Source: Rickettsiella endosymbiont of Aleochara curtula (lineage in GTDB: Bacteria > Pseudomonadota > Gammaproteobacteria > Diplorickettsiales > Diplorickettsiaceae). From it: 64,000 nt of DNA. A model generated the notes under the pieces. It was given only the letters and a program-made list of their open reading frames with translations, was not told the DNA's origin and made no database searches. The stretch covers positions 372,001-436,000 of the forward strand of contig NZ_OZ034990.1 in assembly GCF_964030935.1 (NCBI RefSeq), written 5' to 3'. The position numbers and the translations under genes were made by a program. Numbering within the stretch: position 1 is the stretch's first letter; the number at the start of each line of letters is the position of its first letter. Shown piece by piece: positions 54,446 to 64,000 of this stretch.

Positions 54446-55621
54446 TCATGCTGTCATTGGAGATTTAACAGCCGCTACTATCTGCTCTGCGGCACCGGTT
54501 AAGCTAGTCGCAGCAATAATATTTAAACCACTTTCAGATAGTTTTTTCGCGCCAATATCTGCATTATTACCTTCTAAACGCACCACCACTGGAATTTTAA
54601 TACCCACCTCTTTGACTGCACCAATAATTCCATCTGCGATCATGTCACAGCGCACGATACCACCAAAAATGTTAACCAATATCCCTTTGACTTTTTCATC
54701 GGATAAAATGATCTTGAAGGCTTCGGTAACGCGCTCTTGCGTAGCACCACCACCCACATCCAAGAAATTGGCTGGATTACCACCATGTAATTTAATTAAA
54801 TCCATAGTCGCCATAGCTAAACCTGCACCATTCACCATGCAACCGATATCTCCATCTAAGGCGATATAGTTTAATTCCCAAGCATGGGCACGGTTTTCGC
54901 GTTCATCTTCTTGTGAGGGATCACGCATCGCACGTAATTGTGCTTGGCGAAATAAAGCATTATCATCGACCACCACTTTGGCATCTAAACAGATCACGTG
55001 ATCATTTTTGTCGATAATCAAGGGATTAATTTCTACTAAACTCAGATCACGCTCGACAAACATCCTACCCAGACCTAATAAAATTTGCGTAAACTCTTTT
55101 AATTGATTAGGTGTTAGTTGTAATTTAAAACCAATATCACGGGCCTGATAAGGCATAATTCCTAGCAAGGGGTCCATGATGATTTTTAATATTTTTTCGG
55201 GTGTTTCCTCTGCTACCTTTTCAATTTCAACACCACCTTCGGTACTTGCCATGATGACCACGCGACGCGTACTGCGATCCAGCACCGCACCTAAATATAA
55301 TTCGCGTTCTATATCACAAGGTTGAGCTATGAGTACTTGATTAACTGGTTGGCCACGTTCATCCGTTTGGAACGTGACTAAACGTCGACCGAGTAGACGT
55401 TTACTTTCTGCGGCTACCGCTTCTTTACTAGTAACATATTTAACACCCCCGGCCTTACCTCTGCCGCCAGCATGTACCTGTGCTTTGACCATCCATGCAT
55501 TTCCACCTAACGCTTCGGCAGCAGCCAAGGCCTCTTCGACTGTGCTAGCGGGTTTACCTAGAGGGACGGGTAATCCATATTCGCTAAATAGTTCTTTACC
55601 TTGGTATTCGTGTAGATTCAT
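54446..55621 (-). CDS. sucC: succinyl-CoA synthetase beta subunit
   Basis: The 391-residue protein has an ATP-grasp domain ([37 protein letters not shown]) and the CoA-ligase domain ([39 protein letters not shown]). It pairs with SucD. It lies after a 205-bp spacer that holds a 125-bp element, downstream of sucB. Confidence 0.97.
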   Translation of the reverse strand: MNLHEYQGKELFSEYGLPVPLGKPASTVEEALAAAEALGGNAWMVKAQVHAGGRGKAGGVKYVTSKEAVAAESKRLLGRRLVTFQTDERGQPVNQVLIAQPCDIERELYLGAVLDRSTRRVVIMASTEGGVEIEKVAEETPEKILKIIMDPLLGIMPYQARDIGFKLQLTPNQLKEFTQILLGLGRMFVERDLSLVEINPLIIDKNDHVICLDAKVVVDDNALFRQAQLRAMRDPSQEDERENRAHAWELNYIALDGDIGCMVNGAGLAMATMDLIKLHGGNPANFLDVGGGATQERVTEAFKIILSDEKVKGILVNIFGGIVRCDMIADGIIGAVKEVGIKIPVVVRLEGNNADIGAKKLSESGLNIIAATSLTGAAEQIVAAVKSPMTA

Positions 55622-55645
55622 GGATTTCTTTTTCTCCTAATTATT

Positions 55646-55770
55646 TCACTCTTCGCACTTGAATTTTTGTCTGCGTTGCTGCTCAACTCGCAATCCTCAT
55701 GTAGGTTGAACACATTCCGGTTACTCATTCTCGCAGCGCCTTCTCAAAAACCCCATTGCTGTGAGTTTAC
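55646..55770 (-). repeat. 125-bp element between sucB and sucC
   Basis: A well-conserved full copy: TCACTCTTCGCACTTGAATT at one end; CTCAACTCGCAATCCTCATG and ACATTCCGGTTACTCATTCT inside; CCCATTGCTGTGAGTTTAC at the other. It occupies most of the gap inside the suc cluster, so it probably is transcribed with it. Confidence 0.75.
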
Positions 55771-55825
55771 TTTTTTAAAAAAATATAACTGGCACATCAT
55801 TAACGATAATAGGTGCCGCGTTCAT

Positions 55826-57058
55826 TTAAACATCGATCAATAAACGGGATGGATCTTCCAGTAACTCTTTTATGGTTTTTAAAAAGCTTACTGATTCTTT
55901 GCCGTCAATAATACGATGATCATAGGATAATGCAACATACATCATCGGTCTAATGACTACCTGGCCGTTTTCGGCTATGGGTCGTTCCTCTATTTTATTC
56001 ATGCCCAGTATCGCACTTTGCGGCGGATTAATGATCGGTGTGGCTAATAACGAGCCGAAAACGCCGCCATTGGTTATGGTGAAGGTACCGCCAGTCATGT
56101 CTTCAATAGCGATCTGATTTTCTTTGGCTTTACGTCCATAATTAGCAATGGTTTTTTCTATATCGGCAAACGATAAACGATCCGCATCGCGTAAAATAGG
56201 CACTACTAAGCCGCGATCGGTCGAAACGGCAATCCCAATGTCAAAGTAACTATGATATACCACATCATTACCATCAATGGACGCATTCACTGCCGGAAAA
56301 CGTTTTAAGGCTTCGATAACCGCCTTGGTAAAAAAGGACATAAAGCCTAAACGTGTGCCATGTCTTTTTTCAAAACTATCTTTATAAAGACTACGTAGTT
56401 CCATGACTTTTTGTAAATTAATTTCATTAAAAGTCGTTAAAATAGCCGCATTATGCTGTGCGGATACAAGTCGCTCAGCGATACGCGCACGTAAACGTGT
56501 CATGGGCACCCGTTTTTCCAAGCGCTCGCTACTATCATGCGTAGCCGCTGCAGACATGTCCGAGATACGACTGGAAAGATTCGGTGCGGGTGCCGCGGGT
56601 GACTGTGCTTGTTGCAAAACATCGGCTCGTGTCACACGACCCGATTTGCCACTACCTTTAATATTTTCTAAAGGTAAATCTTGTTCAGCAGCAGTGCGTC
56701 TTGCCGCAGGTCCCGCCAAATGGGCAGCACTATCGGCGGTTTTAGGTTTTTCTGCGACGGGTGTCGCAGCGGATGGAGATGTAGATGCAGAAGGTTTCTC
56801 AGTTTTCATACTAGCTTCCTTGTCAGTATCTAGATGCGCTAAAATTTCACCCGCTTTAACCACAGTTCCTGCTTGTTTTAAGATTTCGCCCATCACGCCG
56901 TCGGCGGGTGCCGGTACTTCTAAAACAACTTTGTCGGTTTCCAGATCGACTAAATTATCATCCCGTTTAACCTTTTCACCGGGCTTTTTATGCCAGGTGA
57001 CGATGGTCGCATCAGCAACCGATTCCGGTAACATCGGAACTTTTACTTCAATATTCAT
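55826..57058 (-). CDS. sucB: 2-oxoglutarate dehydrogenase E2 (dihydrolipoyl succinyltransferase)
   Basis: The 410-residue protein has a lipoyl domain at the N-terminus ([15 protein letters not shown] with lipoyl-Lys), an Ala/Pro/Ser-rich linker, the E3/E1-binding domain ([34 protein letters not shown]) and the catalytic acyltransferase domain with HRIIDGKE near the end. It is the core of the 2-oxoglutarate dehydrogenase complex. It starts 38 bases after sucA. Confidence 0.97.
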   Translation of the reverse strand: MNIEVKVPMLPESVADATIVTWHKKPGEKVKRDDNLVDLETDKVVLEVPAPADGVMGEILKQAGTVVKAGEILAHLDTDKEASMKTEKPSASTSPSAATPVAEKPKTADSAAHLAGPAARRTAAEQDLPLENIKGSGKSGRVTRADVLQQAQSPAAPAPNLSSRISDMSAAATHDSSERLEKRVPMTRLRARIAERLVSAQHNAAILTTFNEINLQKVMELRSLYKDSFEKRHGTRLGFMSFFTKAVIEALKRFPAVNASIDGNDVVYHSYFDIGIAVSTDRGLVVPILRDADRLSFADIEKTIANYGRKAKENQIAIEDMTGGTFTITNGGVFGSLLATPIINPPQSAILGMNKIEERPIAENGQVVIRPMMYVALSYDHRIIDGKESVSFLKTIKELLEDPSRLLIDV

Positions 57059-57096
57059 CTCTGGATTCCTCTACTACTATAAATGTTAACTCAGCT

Positions 57097-59889
57097 TTAG
57101 GTTAAAGCTTCTTTAACCAAGGTTTGTTGTTCTTCTGCGTGCACTAAAGGTGAACCCACCGCGGGGGCTGCGGAAGCGGGTCTACCGACATAACGCAAGG
57201 TTTGAGTTTTTGCTAGACACGAAACAAGGTGATGTTGGATACCATACCACGCCCCTTGATTTTTAGATTCTTCTTGGCACCACACAATATCTTTTACTTT
57301 AGCGTAACGTTTTAGTTCAGCACTTAGCTCACTGTCTGGAAATGGATACAGTTGCTCAATGCGTATCAGTGCAATATCTTCACGTTTTTGTGCGCGACGT
57401 TGTTCGAGTAAATCATAATAGACCTTACCACTACATAAAACGACACGTTTTACTTTTTTGATATCGATTTCGCTATCGGGAATAATAGATTGCCAAGCAC
57501 CGCTGCTTAATTCTTGCAAAGTCGATACGGCTAATTTATGTCGTAGCAAACTTTTTGGTGTCATCAGGATTAAAGGTTTTCGATACGGTCGTAACATTTG
57601 TCGTCGTAAACAATGGAAAATCTGCGCTGGTGTACTAGGCACACAGACTTGCATGTTGTCTTGCGCGCAGAGTTGTAAGAAACGTTCTAAACGCGCTGAG
57701 GTATGTTCAGGTCCCGAACCTTCATAACCATGCGGCAGAAATAAAACTAAACCACACAGTCTGCCCCATTTTTGTTCGGAGGAGCTTAAGAACTGATCAA
57801 TCACCACCTGCGCGCCGTTAACAAAATCACCGTATTGTGCTTCCCAAATCACTAAACTAGTCGGGTTGGAAATAGCATAACCATATTCAAACCCCATCAC
57901 CGCGGCTTCCGAAAGTATCGAATCAATCACGGTAAACGCATTTGGGTTTTTAGCCAGCTGCGCTAACGGCACGATCGTTTGATTGGTATTAAAATCATGT
58001 AGCACGGCATGGCGATGAAAAAAGGTTCCGCGTTCACTGTCTTGACCGGACAAACGCACTTCGTAATCTTCTTGCAATAACGTAGCGTAGGCCATGGTTT
58101 CAGCATAACCCCAATTCAATGGTAATTCACCGGCGGTCATTTTACGTCGATCTTGCATAATTTTAGCGACTTGTGCTTGCAATACAAAACCTGCTGGCAA
58201 GGTTTCTATTTGCGACGCTAATTTTTTAAGTAGATTTAAATCTACTGCGGTATTCGCCGGTGACCGCCAATCTTGATAGCGATAAGGACGCCAATCGATA
58301 CGATAGGGATTCTCATAATCACTGGTAAGACGTTGCACAACGGGTTGGCCATTATCTAAACGATTTCTGTATTCATCGGACCATTGTTGAACTTCTTCGG
58401 CAGTTACTACACCTAGTCTAATTAAGACATCGGCATACTGTTGCTTTGCGGTCGGTAATTGTTTAATGGTTTGGTAGATTAACGGTTGTGTCGCAGCTGG
58501 CTCATCGGCTTCATTATGGCCGTGACGGCGATAGCACACTAAATCAATGACCACATCTTTTTTAAAGGTCTGTCGAAAATCAAACGCAAGCTGTAAAGTA
58601 AATAATACGGCTTCTGGATCGTCACCGTTAACATGAAAAATGGGTGCATCAACAATTTTAGCCGGATCGGTACAATACCAACTGGAACGCGCATTTTGCG
58701 GATCGGTGGTAAAACCGAGTTGATTATTCAGGACTATATGTAAGGTCCCGCCGGTACCATAAGCTTCGGTTTGCGATAACTCAAAATTTTCCATCACGAT
58801 GCCCTGACCCGAAAAAGCTGCATCACCATGAATCAATAAAGGTAATACCTGTTTTCTACTGCTATCTTGACGACGCTCTTGACGTGAACGTACCGAGCCT
58901 TCCACCACAGGATTAACTATTTCTAGATGCGAAGGATTAAACGCCATGGCAACATGCATCACACCATGGTCAGTCTTTATATCGGCAGCAAAACCTTTAT
59001 GATATTTGACATCGCCGGAACGATTTTCTTGCGTTAACTTACCGGCAAATTCTTCGAACAATTTAGCCGGTGATTTACCTAAGATATTAATCAGTACATT
59101 TAACCTGCCACGGTGAGCCATACCGATGACAATTTCTTGCACCGCAGCGGCGCTGGCATGCGCGACCAATGCTTCGAGCAGAGGAATTAAACTGTCACCG
59201 CCTTCTAAAGAAAAACGCTTTTGTGCAACAAATTTATTACCCAAAAATTTTTCTAAACCGTCCGCGTAAATTAAACCCTTTAAAATAGTTTTTTTAACTT
59301 GCGCTGAGAAATTGGGTGTGCCGCCGGCGACCGTTTCAATACGTTCTTGCAGCCAAGAACGTTGTGCATGATCGGTAATATGTTCATATTCAAAGCCTAT
59401 GCTGCGGCAATAAATCTTTTTAAGCTGCATCAGTAAACTTTCAGCAGTCACACTTTGCAAACCAAGTAAGCCATTGAGATTAACGATGCGTGTTAAATCT
59501 TGTAAGCTAATATCATGGTTTTCTAAACTTAAATCGACAATCTCTCGTTTTGGCGCTAGTGCTAAGGGATCCAAATGTGCTTGATAATGTCCATAACGGC
59601 GATAGGCATCAATTAATCCCAGTAACTTATACTGTAAATCGCTGGCCTGATGCGTGACTCTTTTTTCGGCTGGACGTTGCGCGAGTTCAGTGAAATAAGT
59701 ACGAATATCGGCATGCGAGACATCATTTTCTTTATCACTGAGTTGACCAAAATAGGTTTGCCATTCGGCACTGAGTTGACTCGGGTCGTGCAAATATTGC
59801 TCATAGAGAGTTTCTAAATAATTACCGTTCCCACTAAATAAATAGGAGTTTTGTTGTAAGGCCTGTGCCGATTTTAATTGCTCAGTCAT
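57097..59889 (-). CDS. sucA: 2-oxoglutarate dehydrogenase E1
   Basis: The 930-residue thiamine-diphosphate enzyme decarboxylates 2-oxoglutarate. Motifs are AHRGRLNVLINILGK, the ThDP motif GDAAFSGQGIVMENFE...NNQLGFTT, and C-terminal QYGDFVNGAQVVIDQFLSS and FLPHGYEGSGPEHTSARLER. Length is normal (about 930). It follows sdhB with a 27-base gap in the sdhCDAB-sucABCD cluster. Confidence 0.97.
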   Translation of the reverse strand: MTEQLKSAQALQQNSYLFSGNGNYLETLYEQYLHDPSQLSAEWQTYFGQLSDKENDVSHADIRTYFTELAQRPAEKRVTHQASDLQYKLLGLIDAYRRYGHYQAHLDPLALAPKREIVDLSLENHDISLQDLTRIVNLNGLLGLQSVTAESLLMQLKKIYCRSIGFEYEHITDHAQRSWLQERIETVAGGTPNFSAQVKKTILKGLIYADGLEKFLGNKFVAQKRFSLEGGDSLIPLLEALVAHASAAAVQEIVIGMAHRGRLNVLINILGKSPAKLFEEFAGKLTQENRSGDVKYHKGFAADIKTDHGVMHVAMAFNPSHLEIVNPVVEGSVRSRQERRQDSSRKQVLPLLIHGDAAFSGQGIVMENFELSQTEAYGTGGTLHIVLNNQLGFTTDPQNARSSWYCTDPAKIVDAPIFHVNGDDPEAVLFTLQLAFDFRQTFKKDVVIDLVCYRRHGHNEADEPAATQPLIYQTIKQLPTAKQQYADVLIRLGVVTAEEVQQWSDEYRNRLDNGQPVVQRLTSDYENPYRIDWRPYRYQDWRSPANTAVDLNLLKKLASQIETLPAGFVLQAQVAKIMQDRRKMTAGELPLNWGYAETMAYATLLQEDYEVRLSGQDSERGTFFHRHAVLHDFNTNQTIVPLAQLAKNPNAFTVIDSILSEAAVMGFEYGYAISNPTSLVIWEAQYGDFVNGAQVVIDQFLSSSEQKWGRLCGLVLFLPHGYEGSGPEHTSARLERFLQLCAQDNMQVCVPSTPAQIFHCLRRQMLRPYRKPLILMTPKSLLRHKLAVSTLQELSSGAWQSIIPDSEIDIKKVKRVVLCSGKVYYDLLEQRRAQKREDIALIRIEQLYPFPDSELSAELKRYAKVKDIVWCQEESKNQGAWYGIQHHLVSCLAKTQTLRYVGRPASAAPAVGSPLVHAEEQQTLVKEALT

Positions 59890-59916
59890 GATGGTTGAAT
59901 TTTACCCTCAAAAATT

Positions 59917-60615
59917 TCATACTTCTTCTTTTAAAAGCTCTGAACGTATATGACCTATTGCCTTAGCCGGGTTAAGGCCCTTAGGGCAGACCGTGGTACA
60001 ATTCATAATAGTCCGACAACGAAATAAACTAAATAGATCATTTAATTCCGCTAAACGCTGTTCTTTAGCATCATCGCGATTATCCACCAAAAAGCGACAG
60101 AGCCACAATAAAGCTGCTGGCCCCAAAAACTTATCTGGATTCCACCAGTACGAAGGACAAGCACTGGTGCAACAAGCACATAAAATACACTCATAAAGTC
60201 CGTCTAATTTTTCGCGCTGCTCAGGCGATTGTAGACGTTCTTTGGCGGGCGGTTCTTTATCATTGATGAGATACGGTTGCGCTTTTTCGTATTGACGAAT
60301 AAAAGGTTCCATGTCCACCACTAAATCACGGATCACCGGCAAGCCTGGCAAGGGTCTTAAAACGATCGGTGAACGCAAAGATGAAACCTGCGTGATACAG
60401 GCCAAACCATTTTTACCATTAATATTCATGCCATCCGATCCACAGACGCCTTCGCGGCACGAACGACGAAAACTCAAGCTTTGATCGTGCTCTTTCAAAC
60501 ATTCCAAAGCTTCCAATAACATCATGTCTTTACCGGGCGCGATCTCCAGCGTGTAATCCTGCATGTAAGGCTTTTTGTCGATCTCAGGATCATATCGATA
60601 AATAGAAAATTGCAT
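59917..60615 (-). CDS. sdhB: succinate dehydrogenase iron-sulfur subunit
   Basis: The 232-residue protein carries the three Fe-S clusters of complex II: SCREGVCGSDGMNINGKNGLAC (2Fe-2S), CILCACCTSACPSYWW (4Fe-4S), and CRTIMNCTTVCPKGLNPA (3Fe-4S). It passes electrons from SdhA to quinone in the membrane anchor. The 172-bp gap to sdhA holds a REP-like block. Confidence 0.97.
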   Translation of the reverse strand: MQFSIYRYDPEIDKKPYMQDYTLEIAPGKDMMLLEALECLKEHDQSLSFRRSCREGVCGSDGMNINGKNGLACITQVSSLRSPIVLRPLPGLPVIRDLVVDMEPFIRQYEKAQPYLINDKEPPAKERLQSPEQREKLDGLYECILCACCTSACPSYWWNPDKFLGPAALLWLCRFLVDNRDDAKEQRLAELNDLFSLFRCRTIMNCTTVCPKGLNPAKAIGHIRSELLKEEV

Positions 60616-60671
60616 AATTTTTTAGCCTAATAAGTAACCTTATATAATAGAGTCAAATTAAAAATAGTGTT

Positions 60672-60776
60672 GTCATTCTGAGCACGTAGCGCTTATTCGC
60701 CATTGGAGCACCGTAGGTGCGCGGCAATCTCTGGATGGCCGCGCTCATTACATTCGCTCGCCATGACGGTGATCTT
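60672..60776. repeat. composite REP-like block between sdhA and sdhB
   Basis: It shows the same order as at 24752: TGTCATTCTGAGCACGTAGC, then TTCGCCATTGGAGCACCGTA, GCGGCAATCT, followed by TGGCCGCGCTCATTACATTC and GCTCGCCATGACGGT. It sits inside the sdhCDAB operon and could affect sdhB message stability. Confidence 0.65.
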
Positions 60777-60787
60777 TTTATGTTGCA

Positions 60788-62557
60788 TCAATAAGAACGC
60801 TCTTTAAGTTCCATCGGTGGCACTGTCTTAGGTCTCCGATTCACTGCTCTAAATCCTATAGTATCCGCATCAGAAAAGTATAGTAAATGTTTTAACCAAT
60901 TTTTATCATCGCGTTTGGGGAAATCTTCACGACTATGCGCACCACGACTTTCTTCGCGCGTTAATGCCGAGACTGCTGAAGCATAGGCCACTTCCATTAA
61001 GTTATCGAGCTCTAAGGCTTCCACACGCGCGGTATTAAACACTTGGCTATGATCAGTTAACACGGCGTGCCTTAAACGTTCTTGCAATTGTTTTAATTTG
61101 ACTAAGCCTTCTTCCATGTACTTCGCGGTACGAAATACACCAAAATCGGTTTGCATCACTTTTTGCATGGCTTGCCGAATCTCAACTAGACTTTCACCGT
61201 GTTTGGATTGCTCCCAACGGTTTAATCGGCTCAAAGCCACATCTAAATCATCCTGGGTAATATTGAGTAACGGTAAATCATCCTGAATTAAAGATTCACC
61301 GACATGTAAACCGGCTGAACGACCAAACACAATTAAATCAAGCAACGAGTTGCCACCCAATCGATTCGCACCATGCACAGAAACACAAGCACATTCACCC
61401 GCAGCATAGAGGCCTTCAACAACTTGATCCTGGCCTTCGATATCAACCGTGATCACTTGACCATGAACATTGGTAGGAATTCCGCCCATCATATAATGAC
61501 AAGTAGGAACGACCGGTATTGGTGTAGTAATGGGATCCACATGCGCAAACGTCAAGGCCAATTCTCGAATTCCAGGTAAACGTTTTTTAATGATATCCCC
61601 GCCGAGATGATCCAATTTTAATTTTAAATAATCGATCCCTTCTGGATTAAACCCGTTTCCGGCACGTAATTCCAAAGCCATGGCGCGTGCAACTACATCA
61701 CGCGAAGCCAAGTCTTTCGCGTGCGGCGCATAACGTTCCATAAAACGTTCGCCGTTTTTATTAATGAGATATCCGCCTTCGCCGCGACAACCTTCAGTAA
61801 CTAATACCCCGGCACCGGCAATACCAGTCGGATGAAATTGCCACATTTCCATATCTTGAACCGGAAAACCCGCGCGTAAGGCCATACCAATACCATCACC
61901 GGTATTGATCATCGCATTGGTTGTCGATTGAAAAATTCTCCCTGCACCACCCGTCGCTAAAATGGTGGCACGACTATGAAATAAAACTACTTCACCGGTT
62001 TCGATGCATAACGCAGTCAATCCAGCGACTTGACCTTGCGGCGTTTTTACCAAATCAATAGCGTACCATTCATTGAAAAAATGCGTCTTAGCTTTTAGGT
62101 TTTGCTGATACAAGGTGTGTAGTAAGGCGTGACCGGTTCTATCTGCAGCGGCACAAGTACGCGCTGCTTGATCACCACCAAAATTTTTGGATTGACCGCC
62201 AAAGGGACGCTGATAAATTTTTCCTGAGTCCATACGCGAAAACGGCAAACCCATATGTTCCAACTCATACACCGCTTCGGGACCGGTTTTGCACATGTAT
62301 TCAATACTATCTTGATCACCTAAGTAATCGGAACCTTTAACGGTATCGTACATATGCCAGCGCCAATCATCTTCATGTGCATTACCTAAGGCACAAGTAA
62401 TACCGCCCTGCGCGGAAACCGTGTGCGAACGTGTCGGGAATACCTTAGAAATCAGTGCGACTTTCTGACCCGAATGCGCTAATTGCAAAGCTGCTCGCAT
62501 ACCCGCGCCACCGGCACCAACGATCACTGCATCAAATAGGTAGGTCGGTAAGGCCAT
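60788..62557 (-). CDS. sdhA: succinate dehydrogenase flavoprotein subunit
   Basis: The 589-residue FAD-binding subunit oxidises succinate. It has the dinucleotide-binding [12 protein letters not shown], the FAD-linking SHTVSAQGG motif, [11 protein letters not shown] and the catalytic [11 protein letters not shown] and [15 protein letters not shown] motifs. It follows sdhD by 3 bases. Confidence 0.98.
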   Translation of the reverse strand: MALPTYLFDAVIVGAGGAGMRAALQLAHSGQKVALISKVFPTRSHTVSAQGGITCALGNAHEDDWRWHMYDTVKGSDYLGDQDSIEYMCKTGPEAVYELEHMGLPFSRMDSGKIYQRPFGGQSKNFGGDQAARTCAAADRTGHALLHTLYQQNLKAKTHFFNEWYAIDLVKTPQGQVAGLTALCIETGEVVLFHSRATILATGGAGRIFQSTTNAMINTGDGIGMALRAGFPVQDMEMWQFHPTGIAGAGVLVTEGCRGEGGYLINKNGERFMERYAPHAKDLASRDVVARAMALELRAGNGFNPEGIDYLKLKLDHLGGDIIKKRLPGIRELALTFAHVDPITTPIPVVPTCHYMMGGIPTNVHGQVITVDIEGQDQVVEGLYAAGECACVSVHGANRLGGNSLLDLIVFGRSAGLHVGESLIQDDLPLLNITQDDLDVALSRLNRWEQSKHGESLVEIRQAMQKVMQTDFGVFRTAKYMEEGLVKLKQLQERLRHAVLTDHSQVFNTARVEALELDNLMEVAYASAVSALTREESRGAHSREDFPKRDDKNWLKHLLYFSDADTIGFRAVNRRPKTVPPMELKERSY

Positions 62558-62560
62558 AAA

Positions 62561-62917
62561 TTAGTTGCCCCAGAAAATAACTAAACCCCAGATAAAATAG
62601 AGGAATAGTGCAATGATAATGATGAGTTGACTGATTAAACGTAAACTCGCTGATTTAATATAGTCCGTCACTATCGTCCACATGCCAATCCAAGCATGCC
62701 AAAATAAACTTAATAAAAATAAGCTACTGAACAACCGCATACCGAGATGACTGAATAAACTCTGCCAGGTCACATAATCTAGAGGCTGATGGCACAGAAT
62801 GAACGCCAATAAAAAAATAATATAGGTAGCCAAAATAACCGACGTAGTTCGCTGGATTAACCAATCGCGCATGCCGTTACCGCTCAGACTGGTTACATTG
62901 GTTAATTTTTTTACCAT
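62561..62917 (-). CDS. sdhD: succinate dehydrogenase membrane anchor subunit D
   Basis: The 118-residue protein has three transmembrane helices and the RTTSVILATYIIFLLAF segment typical of SdhD. HAWIGMWTIVTDYI contains the heme/quinone-site residues of the family. It overlaps sdhC by 7 bases. Confidence 0.92.
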   Translation of the reverse strand: MVKKLTNVTSLSGNGMRDWLIQRTTSVILATYIIFLLAFILCHQPLDYVTWQSLFSHLGMRLFSSLFLLSLFWHAWIGMWTIVTDYIKSASLRLISQLIIIIALFLYFIWGLVIFWGN

Positions 62918-63282
62918 AAATAAATTCCCATCACACCCGTCACACCTATCGCCAGCACAATAACCAAACCGGCGCTAAAACGCGCGGACTTCAATTCTTC
63001 GCCTATCGCAGCATCCATTAACAAGTGGCGTACACCGGCAAATAAATGGTAAAAAAGCGCAAATAAAAAAGCTAACAGGATCAATTTAGTCAAAGGATAT
63101 GCAAAGCACGTATGCACAGTAAAAAAAGCCTCTGGACTCCGTAGCGTAAGCGCCACGACAGCTAAAAAAACCGGGATAATTAAAAATAAGAAAAAGCCAG
63201 AGATTCGATGCAAAATAGACACGATCGCCGTGATAGGAAAGCGAATGGTCAATAAGTTAAGATTAACAGGTCGTTTACTCAC
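62911..63282 (-). CDS. sdhC: succinate dehydrogenase cytochrome b556 subunit
   Basis: The 123-residue protein begins MSKRPVNLNLLTIRFPITAI and contains SILHRISGFFLFLII (quinone site) and HLFAGVRHLLMDA (heme ligand His), with three transmembrane helices. It opens the sdhCDAB-sucABCD cluster. The 269-bp spacer to nagZ holds the divergent promoters; I could not fix them. Confidence 0.95.
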   Translation of the reverse strand: MSKRPVNLNLLTIRFPITAIVSILHRISGFFLFLIIPVFLAVVALTLRSPEAFFTVHTCFAYPLTKLILLAFLFALFYHLFAGVRHLLMDAAIGEELKSARFSAGLVIVLAIGVTGVMGIYLW

Positions 63283-63551
63283 AGATTGTAAGCCTTTTAA
63301 TGAAACCAGAGGGAAAATACTGGGCGATTATACGCTTAAATAGCGCGCAAATACAAATTACTTGTACTTTTTTCAAGCTTAGAACTTTACTAGGCCTTGG
63401 AGTTAAGCCTACGCTAGAGTTGGAATAATAAAAATTAAAATCATAGCCAATAAATTATGCTAAGCTTTCTAAGCTGTCATTTTATTTAAGGATTTCTTAA
63501 AAAAATTATTGGCAGCACTTTATCGCTAATTTAATAACACTGGAGCTGATT

Positions 63552-64000
63552 ATGTCAGGAATACTAACAATAGGTATAGTGTTACAAGATTGGTTAGACA
63601 ATGCATCCACTCGTGAAGCATACAAAGAACTTATCCAAAATCCTATCATTAGAGAAGTTTCTATTTTTAATGATCCAGCAAAAGCCGCCATTACCCAAGA
63701 TCAAGTAAAACAATTTGCTGATACCATTCGTGTTCTCCGCACCGATATTGACATCGCGGTTGATCAAGAAGGCGGATTAGTGCAAAGACTCCGCGGTGAA
63801 GGATTTAGCTCCTTATCGAAACCCGACGATTTACGTAAGCTGTATCTATCCGGTCAGGAAAATGCGGCGTTGGAAATAGCCAAGGCATGCGGTATTGTCA
63901 CTGCCTATGAACTCGGTCAAGCGGGTATTAATATTTTGTATGGACCGGTATTCGATACGTATAATCCCGATGCCGCAATTATTGGAAAAATTGGTCGATC
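63552..64000 (+). CDS. nagZ: beta-N-acetylhexosaminidase NagZ (truncated by window end)
   Basis: The first 149 residues of a GH3 enzyme: ILTIGIVLQDWLDN, SIFNDPAKAAITQDQVKQF, AVDQEGGLVQRLRGEGFSSL and NILYGPVFDTYNPDAAIIG. The VDQEGGLVQR motif and LYGPVFD pattern are those of NagZ, which removes GlcNAc from 1,6-anhydromuropeptides during wall recycling; it complements Slt at 5717. E. coli NagZ has 341 residues, so more than half is beyond the window. Confidence 0.92.
   Translation, partial: MSGILTIGIVLQDWLDNASTREAYKELIQNPIIREVSIFNDPAKAAITQDQVKQFADTIRVLRTDIDIAVDQEGGLVQRLRGEGFSSLSKPDDLRKLYLSGQENAALEIAKACGIVTAYELGQAGINILYGPVFDTYNPDAAIIGKIGR

Noticed and set aside
1..64000. CRISPR array, prophage, IS transposase, rRNA or replication origin
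   Set aside because: No regularly spaced direct repeats, phage structural genes, transposase frames, rRNA or DnaA-box cluster were recognised; repeats seen are dispersed palindromes.

Overview
This is an AT-rich gammaproteobacterial chromosome segment. Gene content and order point to the order Legionellales, probably an arthropod-associated member related to Rickettsiella or Diplorickettsia; this is inferred by eye, without a database search. Gammaproteobacterial neighbourhoods are recognisable: uvrA/ssb divergent; pheS-pheT-ihfA; letA(uvrY)-uvrC-pgsA with tRNA-Gly-Cys-Leu; rnr-rlmB; lolB-ispE-tRNA-Gln-prs; rplY-pth-ychF; sdhCDAB-sucABCD. Cutting into these blocks are AT-rich genes that look like secreted effectors of an intracellular bacterium: ankyrin-like, coiled-coil and glycosyltransferase-toxin-like proteins, a GH18 chitinase, and a tandem family of degenerate HAD-fold proteins.

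Layout. 1-9.3 kb: uvrA (cut by the window edge), ssb, a BON-domain protein, a secreted metzincin protease, slt, rmuC and a DUF378 membrane protein. 9.5-12.8 kb: two effector-like genes. 12.9-21.6 kb: a universal stress protein, tRNA-Pro, ihfA-pheT-pheS, an Rpn-type nuclease, a Trm112-like protein, tsaB, an unknown 574-residue protein and fdxA. 21.6-24.7 kb: three tRNAs, pgsA and uvrC. 24.9-29.8 kb: an accessory insertion with a small secreted protein and four tandem HAD-like paralogues that have lost the catalytic aspartates. 29.8-36 kb: letA, tRNA-Ser, tadA, rlmB, a frameshifted membrane protein, rnr and a guanine deaminase remnant. 36.4-39.9 kb: rsmE, lolB, ispE, tRNA-Gln and prs. 40-44.7 kb: an effector-type cluster. 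45-47.4 kb: rplY, pth and a frameshifted ychF. 47.4-52.4 kb: more accessory genes, including the chitinase. 52.5-63.3 kb: a cysteine synthase-like gene and the TCA cluster sucDCBA-sdhBADC. nagZ starts at the right edge.

Two dispersed repeat families run through the intergenic spaces. One is a REP-like palindromic family (core CGTCATTGCGAGC / GGCAATC). The other is an element of about 125 bp with inverted ends GTTACTC/GAGTAAC that repeatedly sits directly against stop codons, and once against a start codon. Several genes are decaying or frameshifted (ychF, a TcdA-like glycosyltransferase, a membrane protein with an A10 tract, guaD), as expected for a host-restricted genome. Three TTAA-N7-TTAA direct repeats, resembling PmrA boxes, lie upstream of effector-type genes in the correct orientation, which suggests PmrA control of an effector set; LetA, another virulence regulator of this order, is encoded in the same window.
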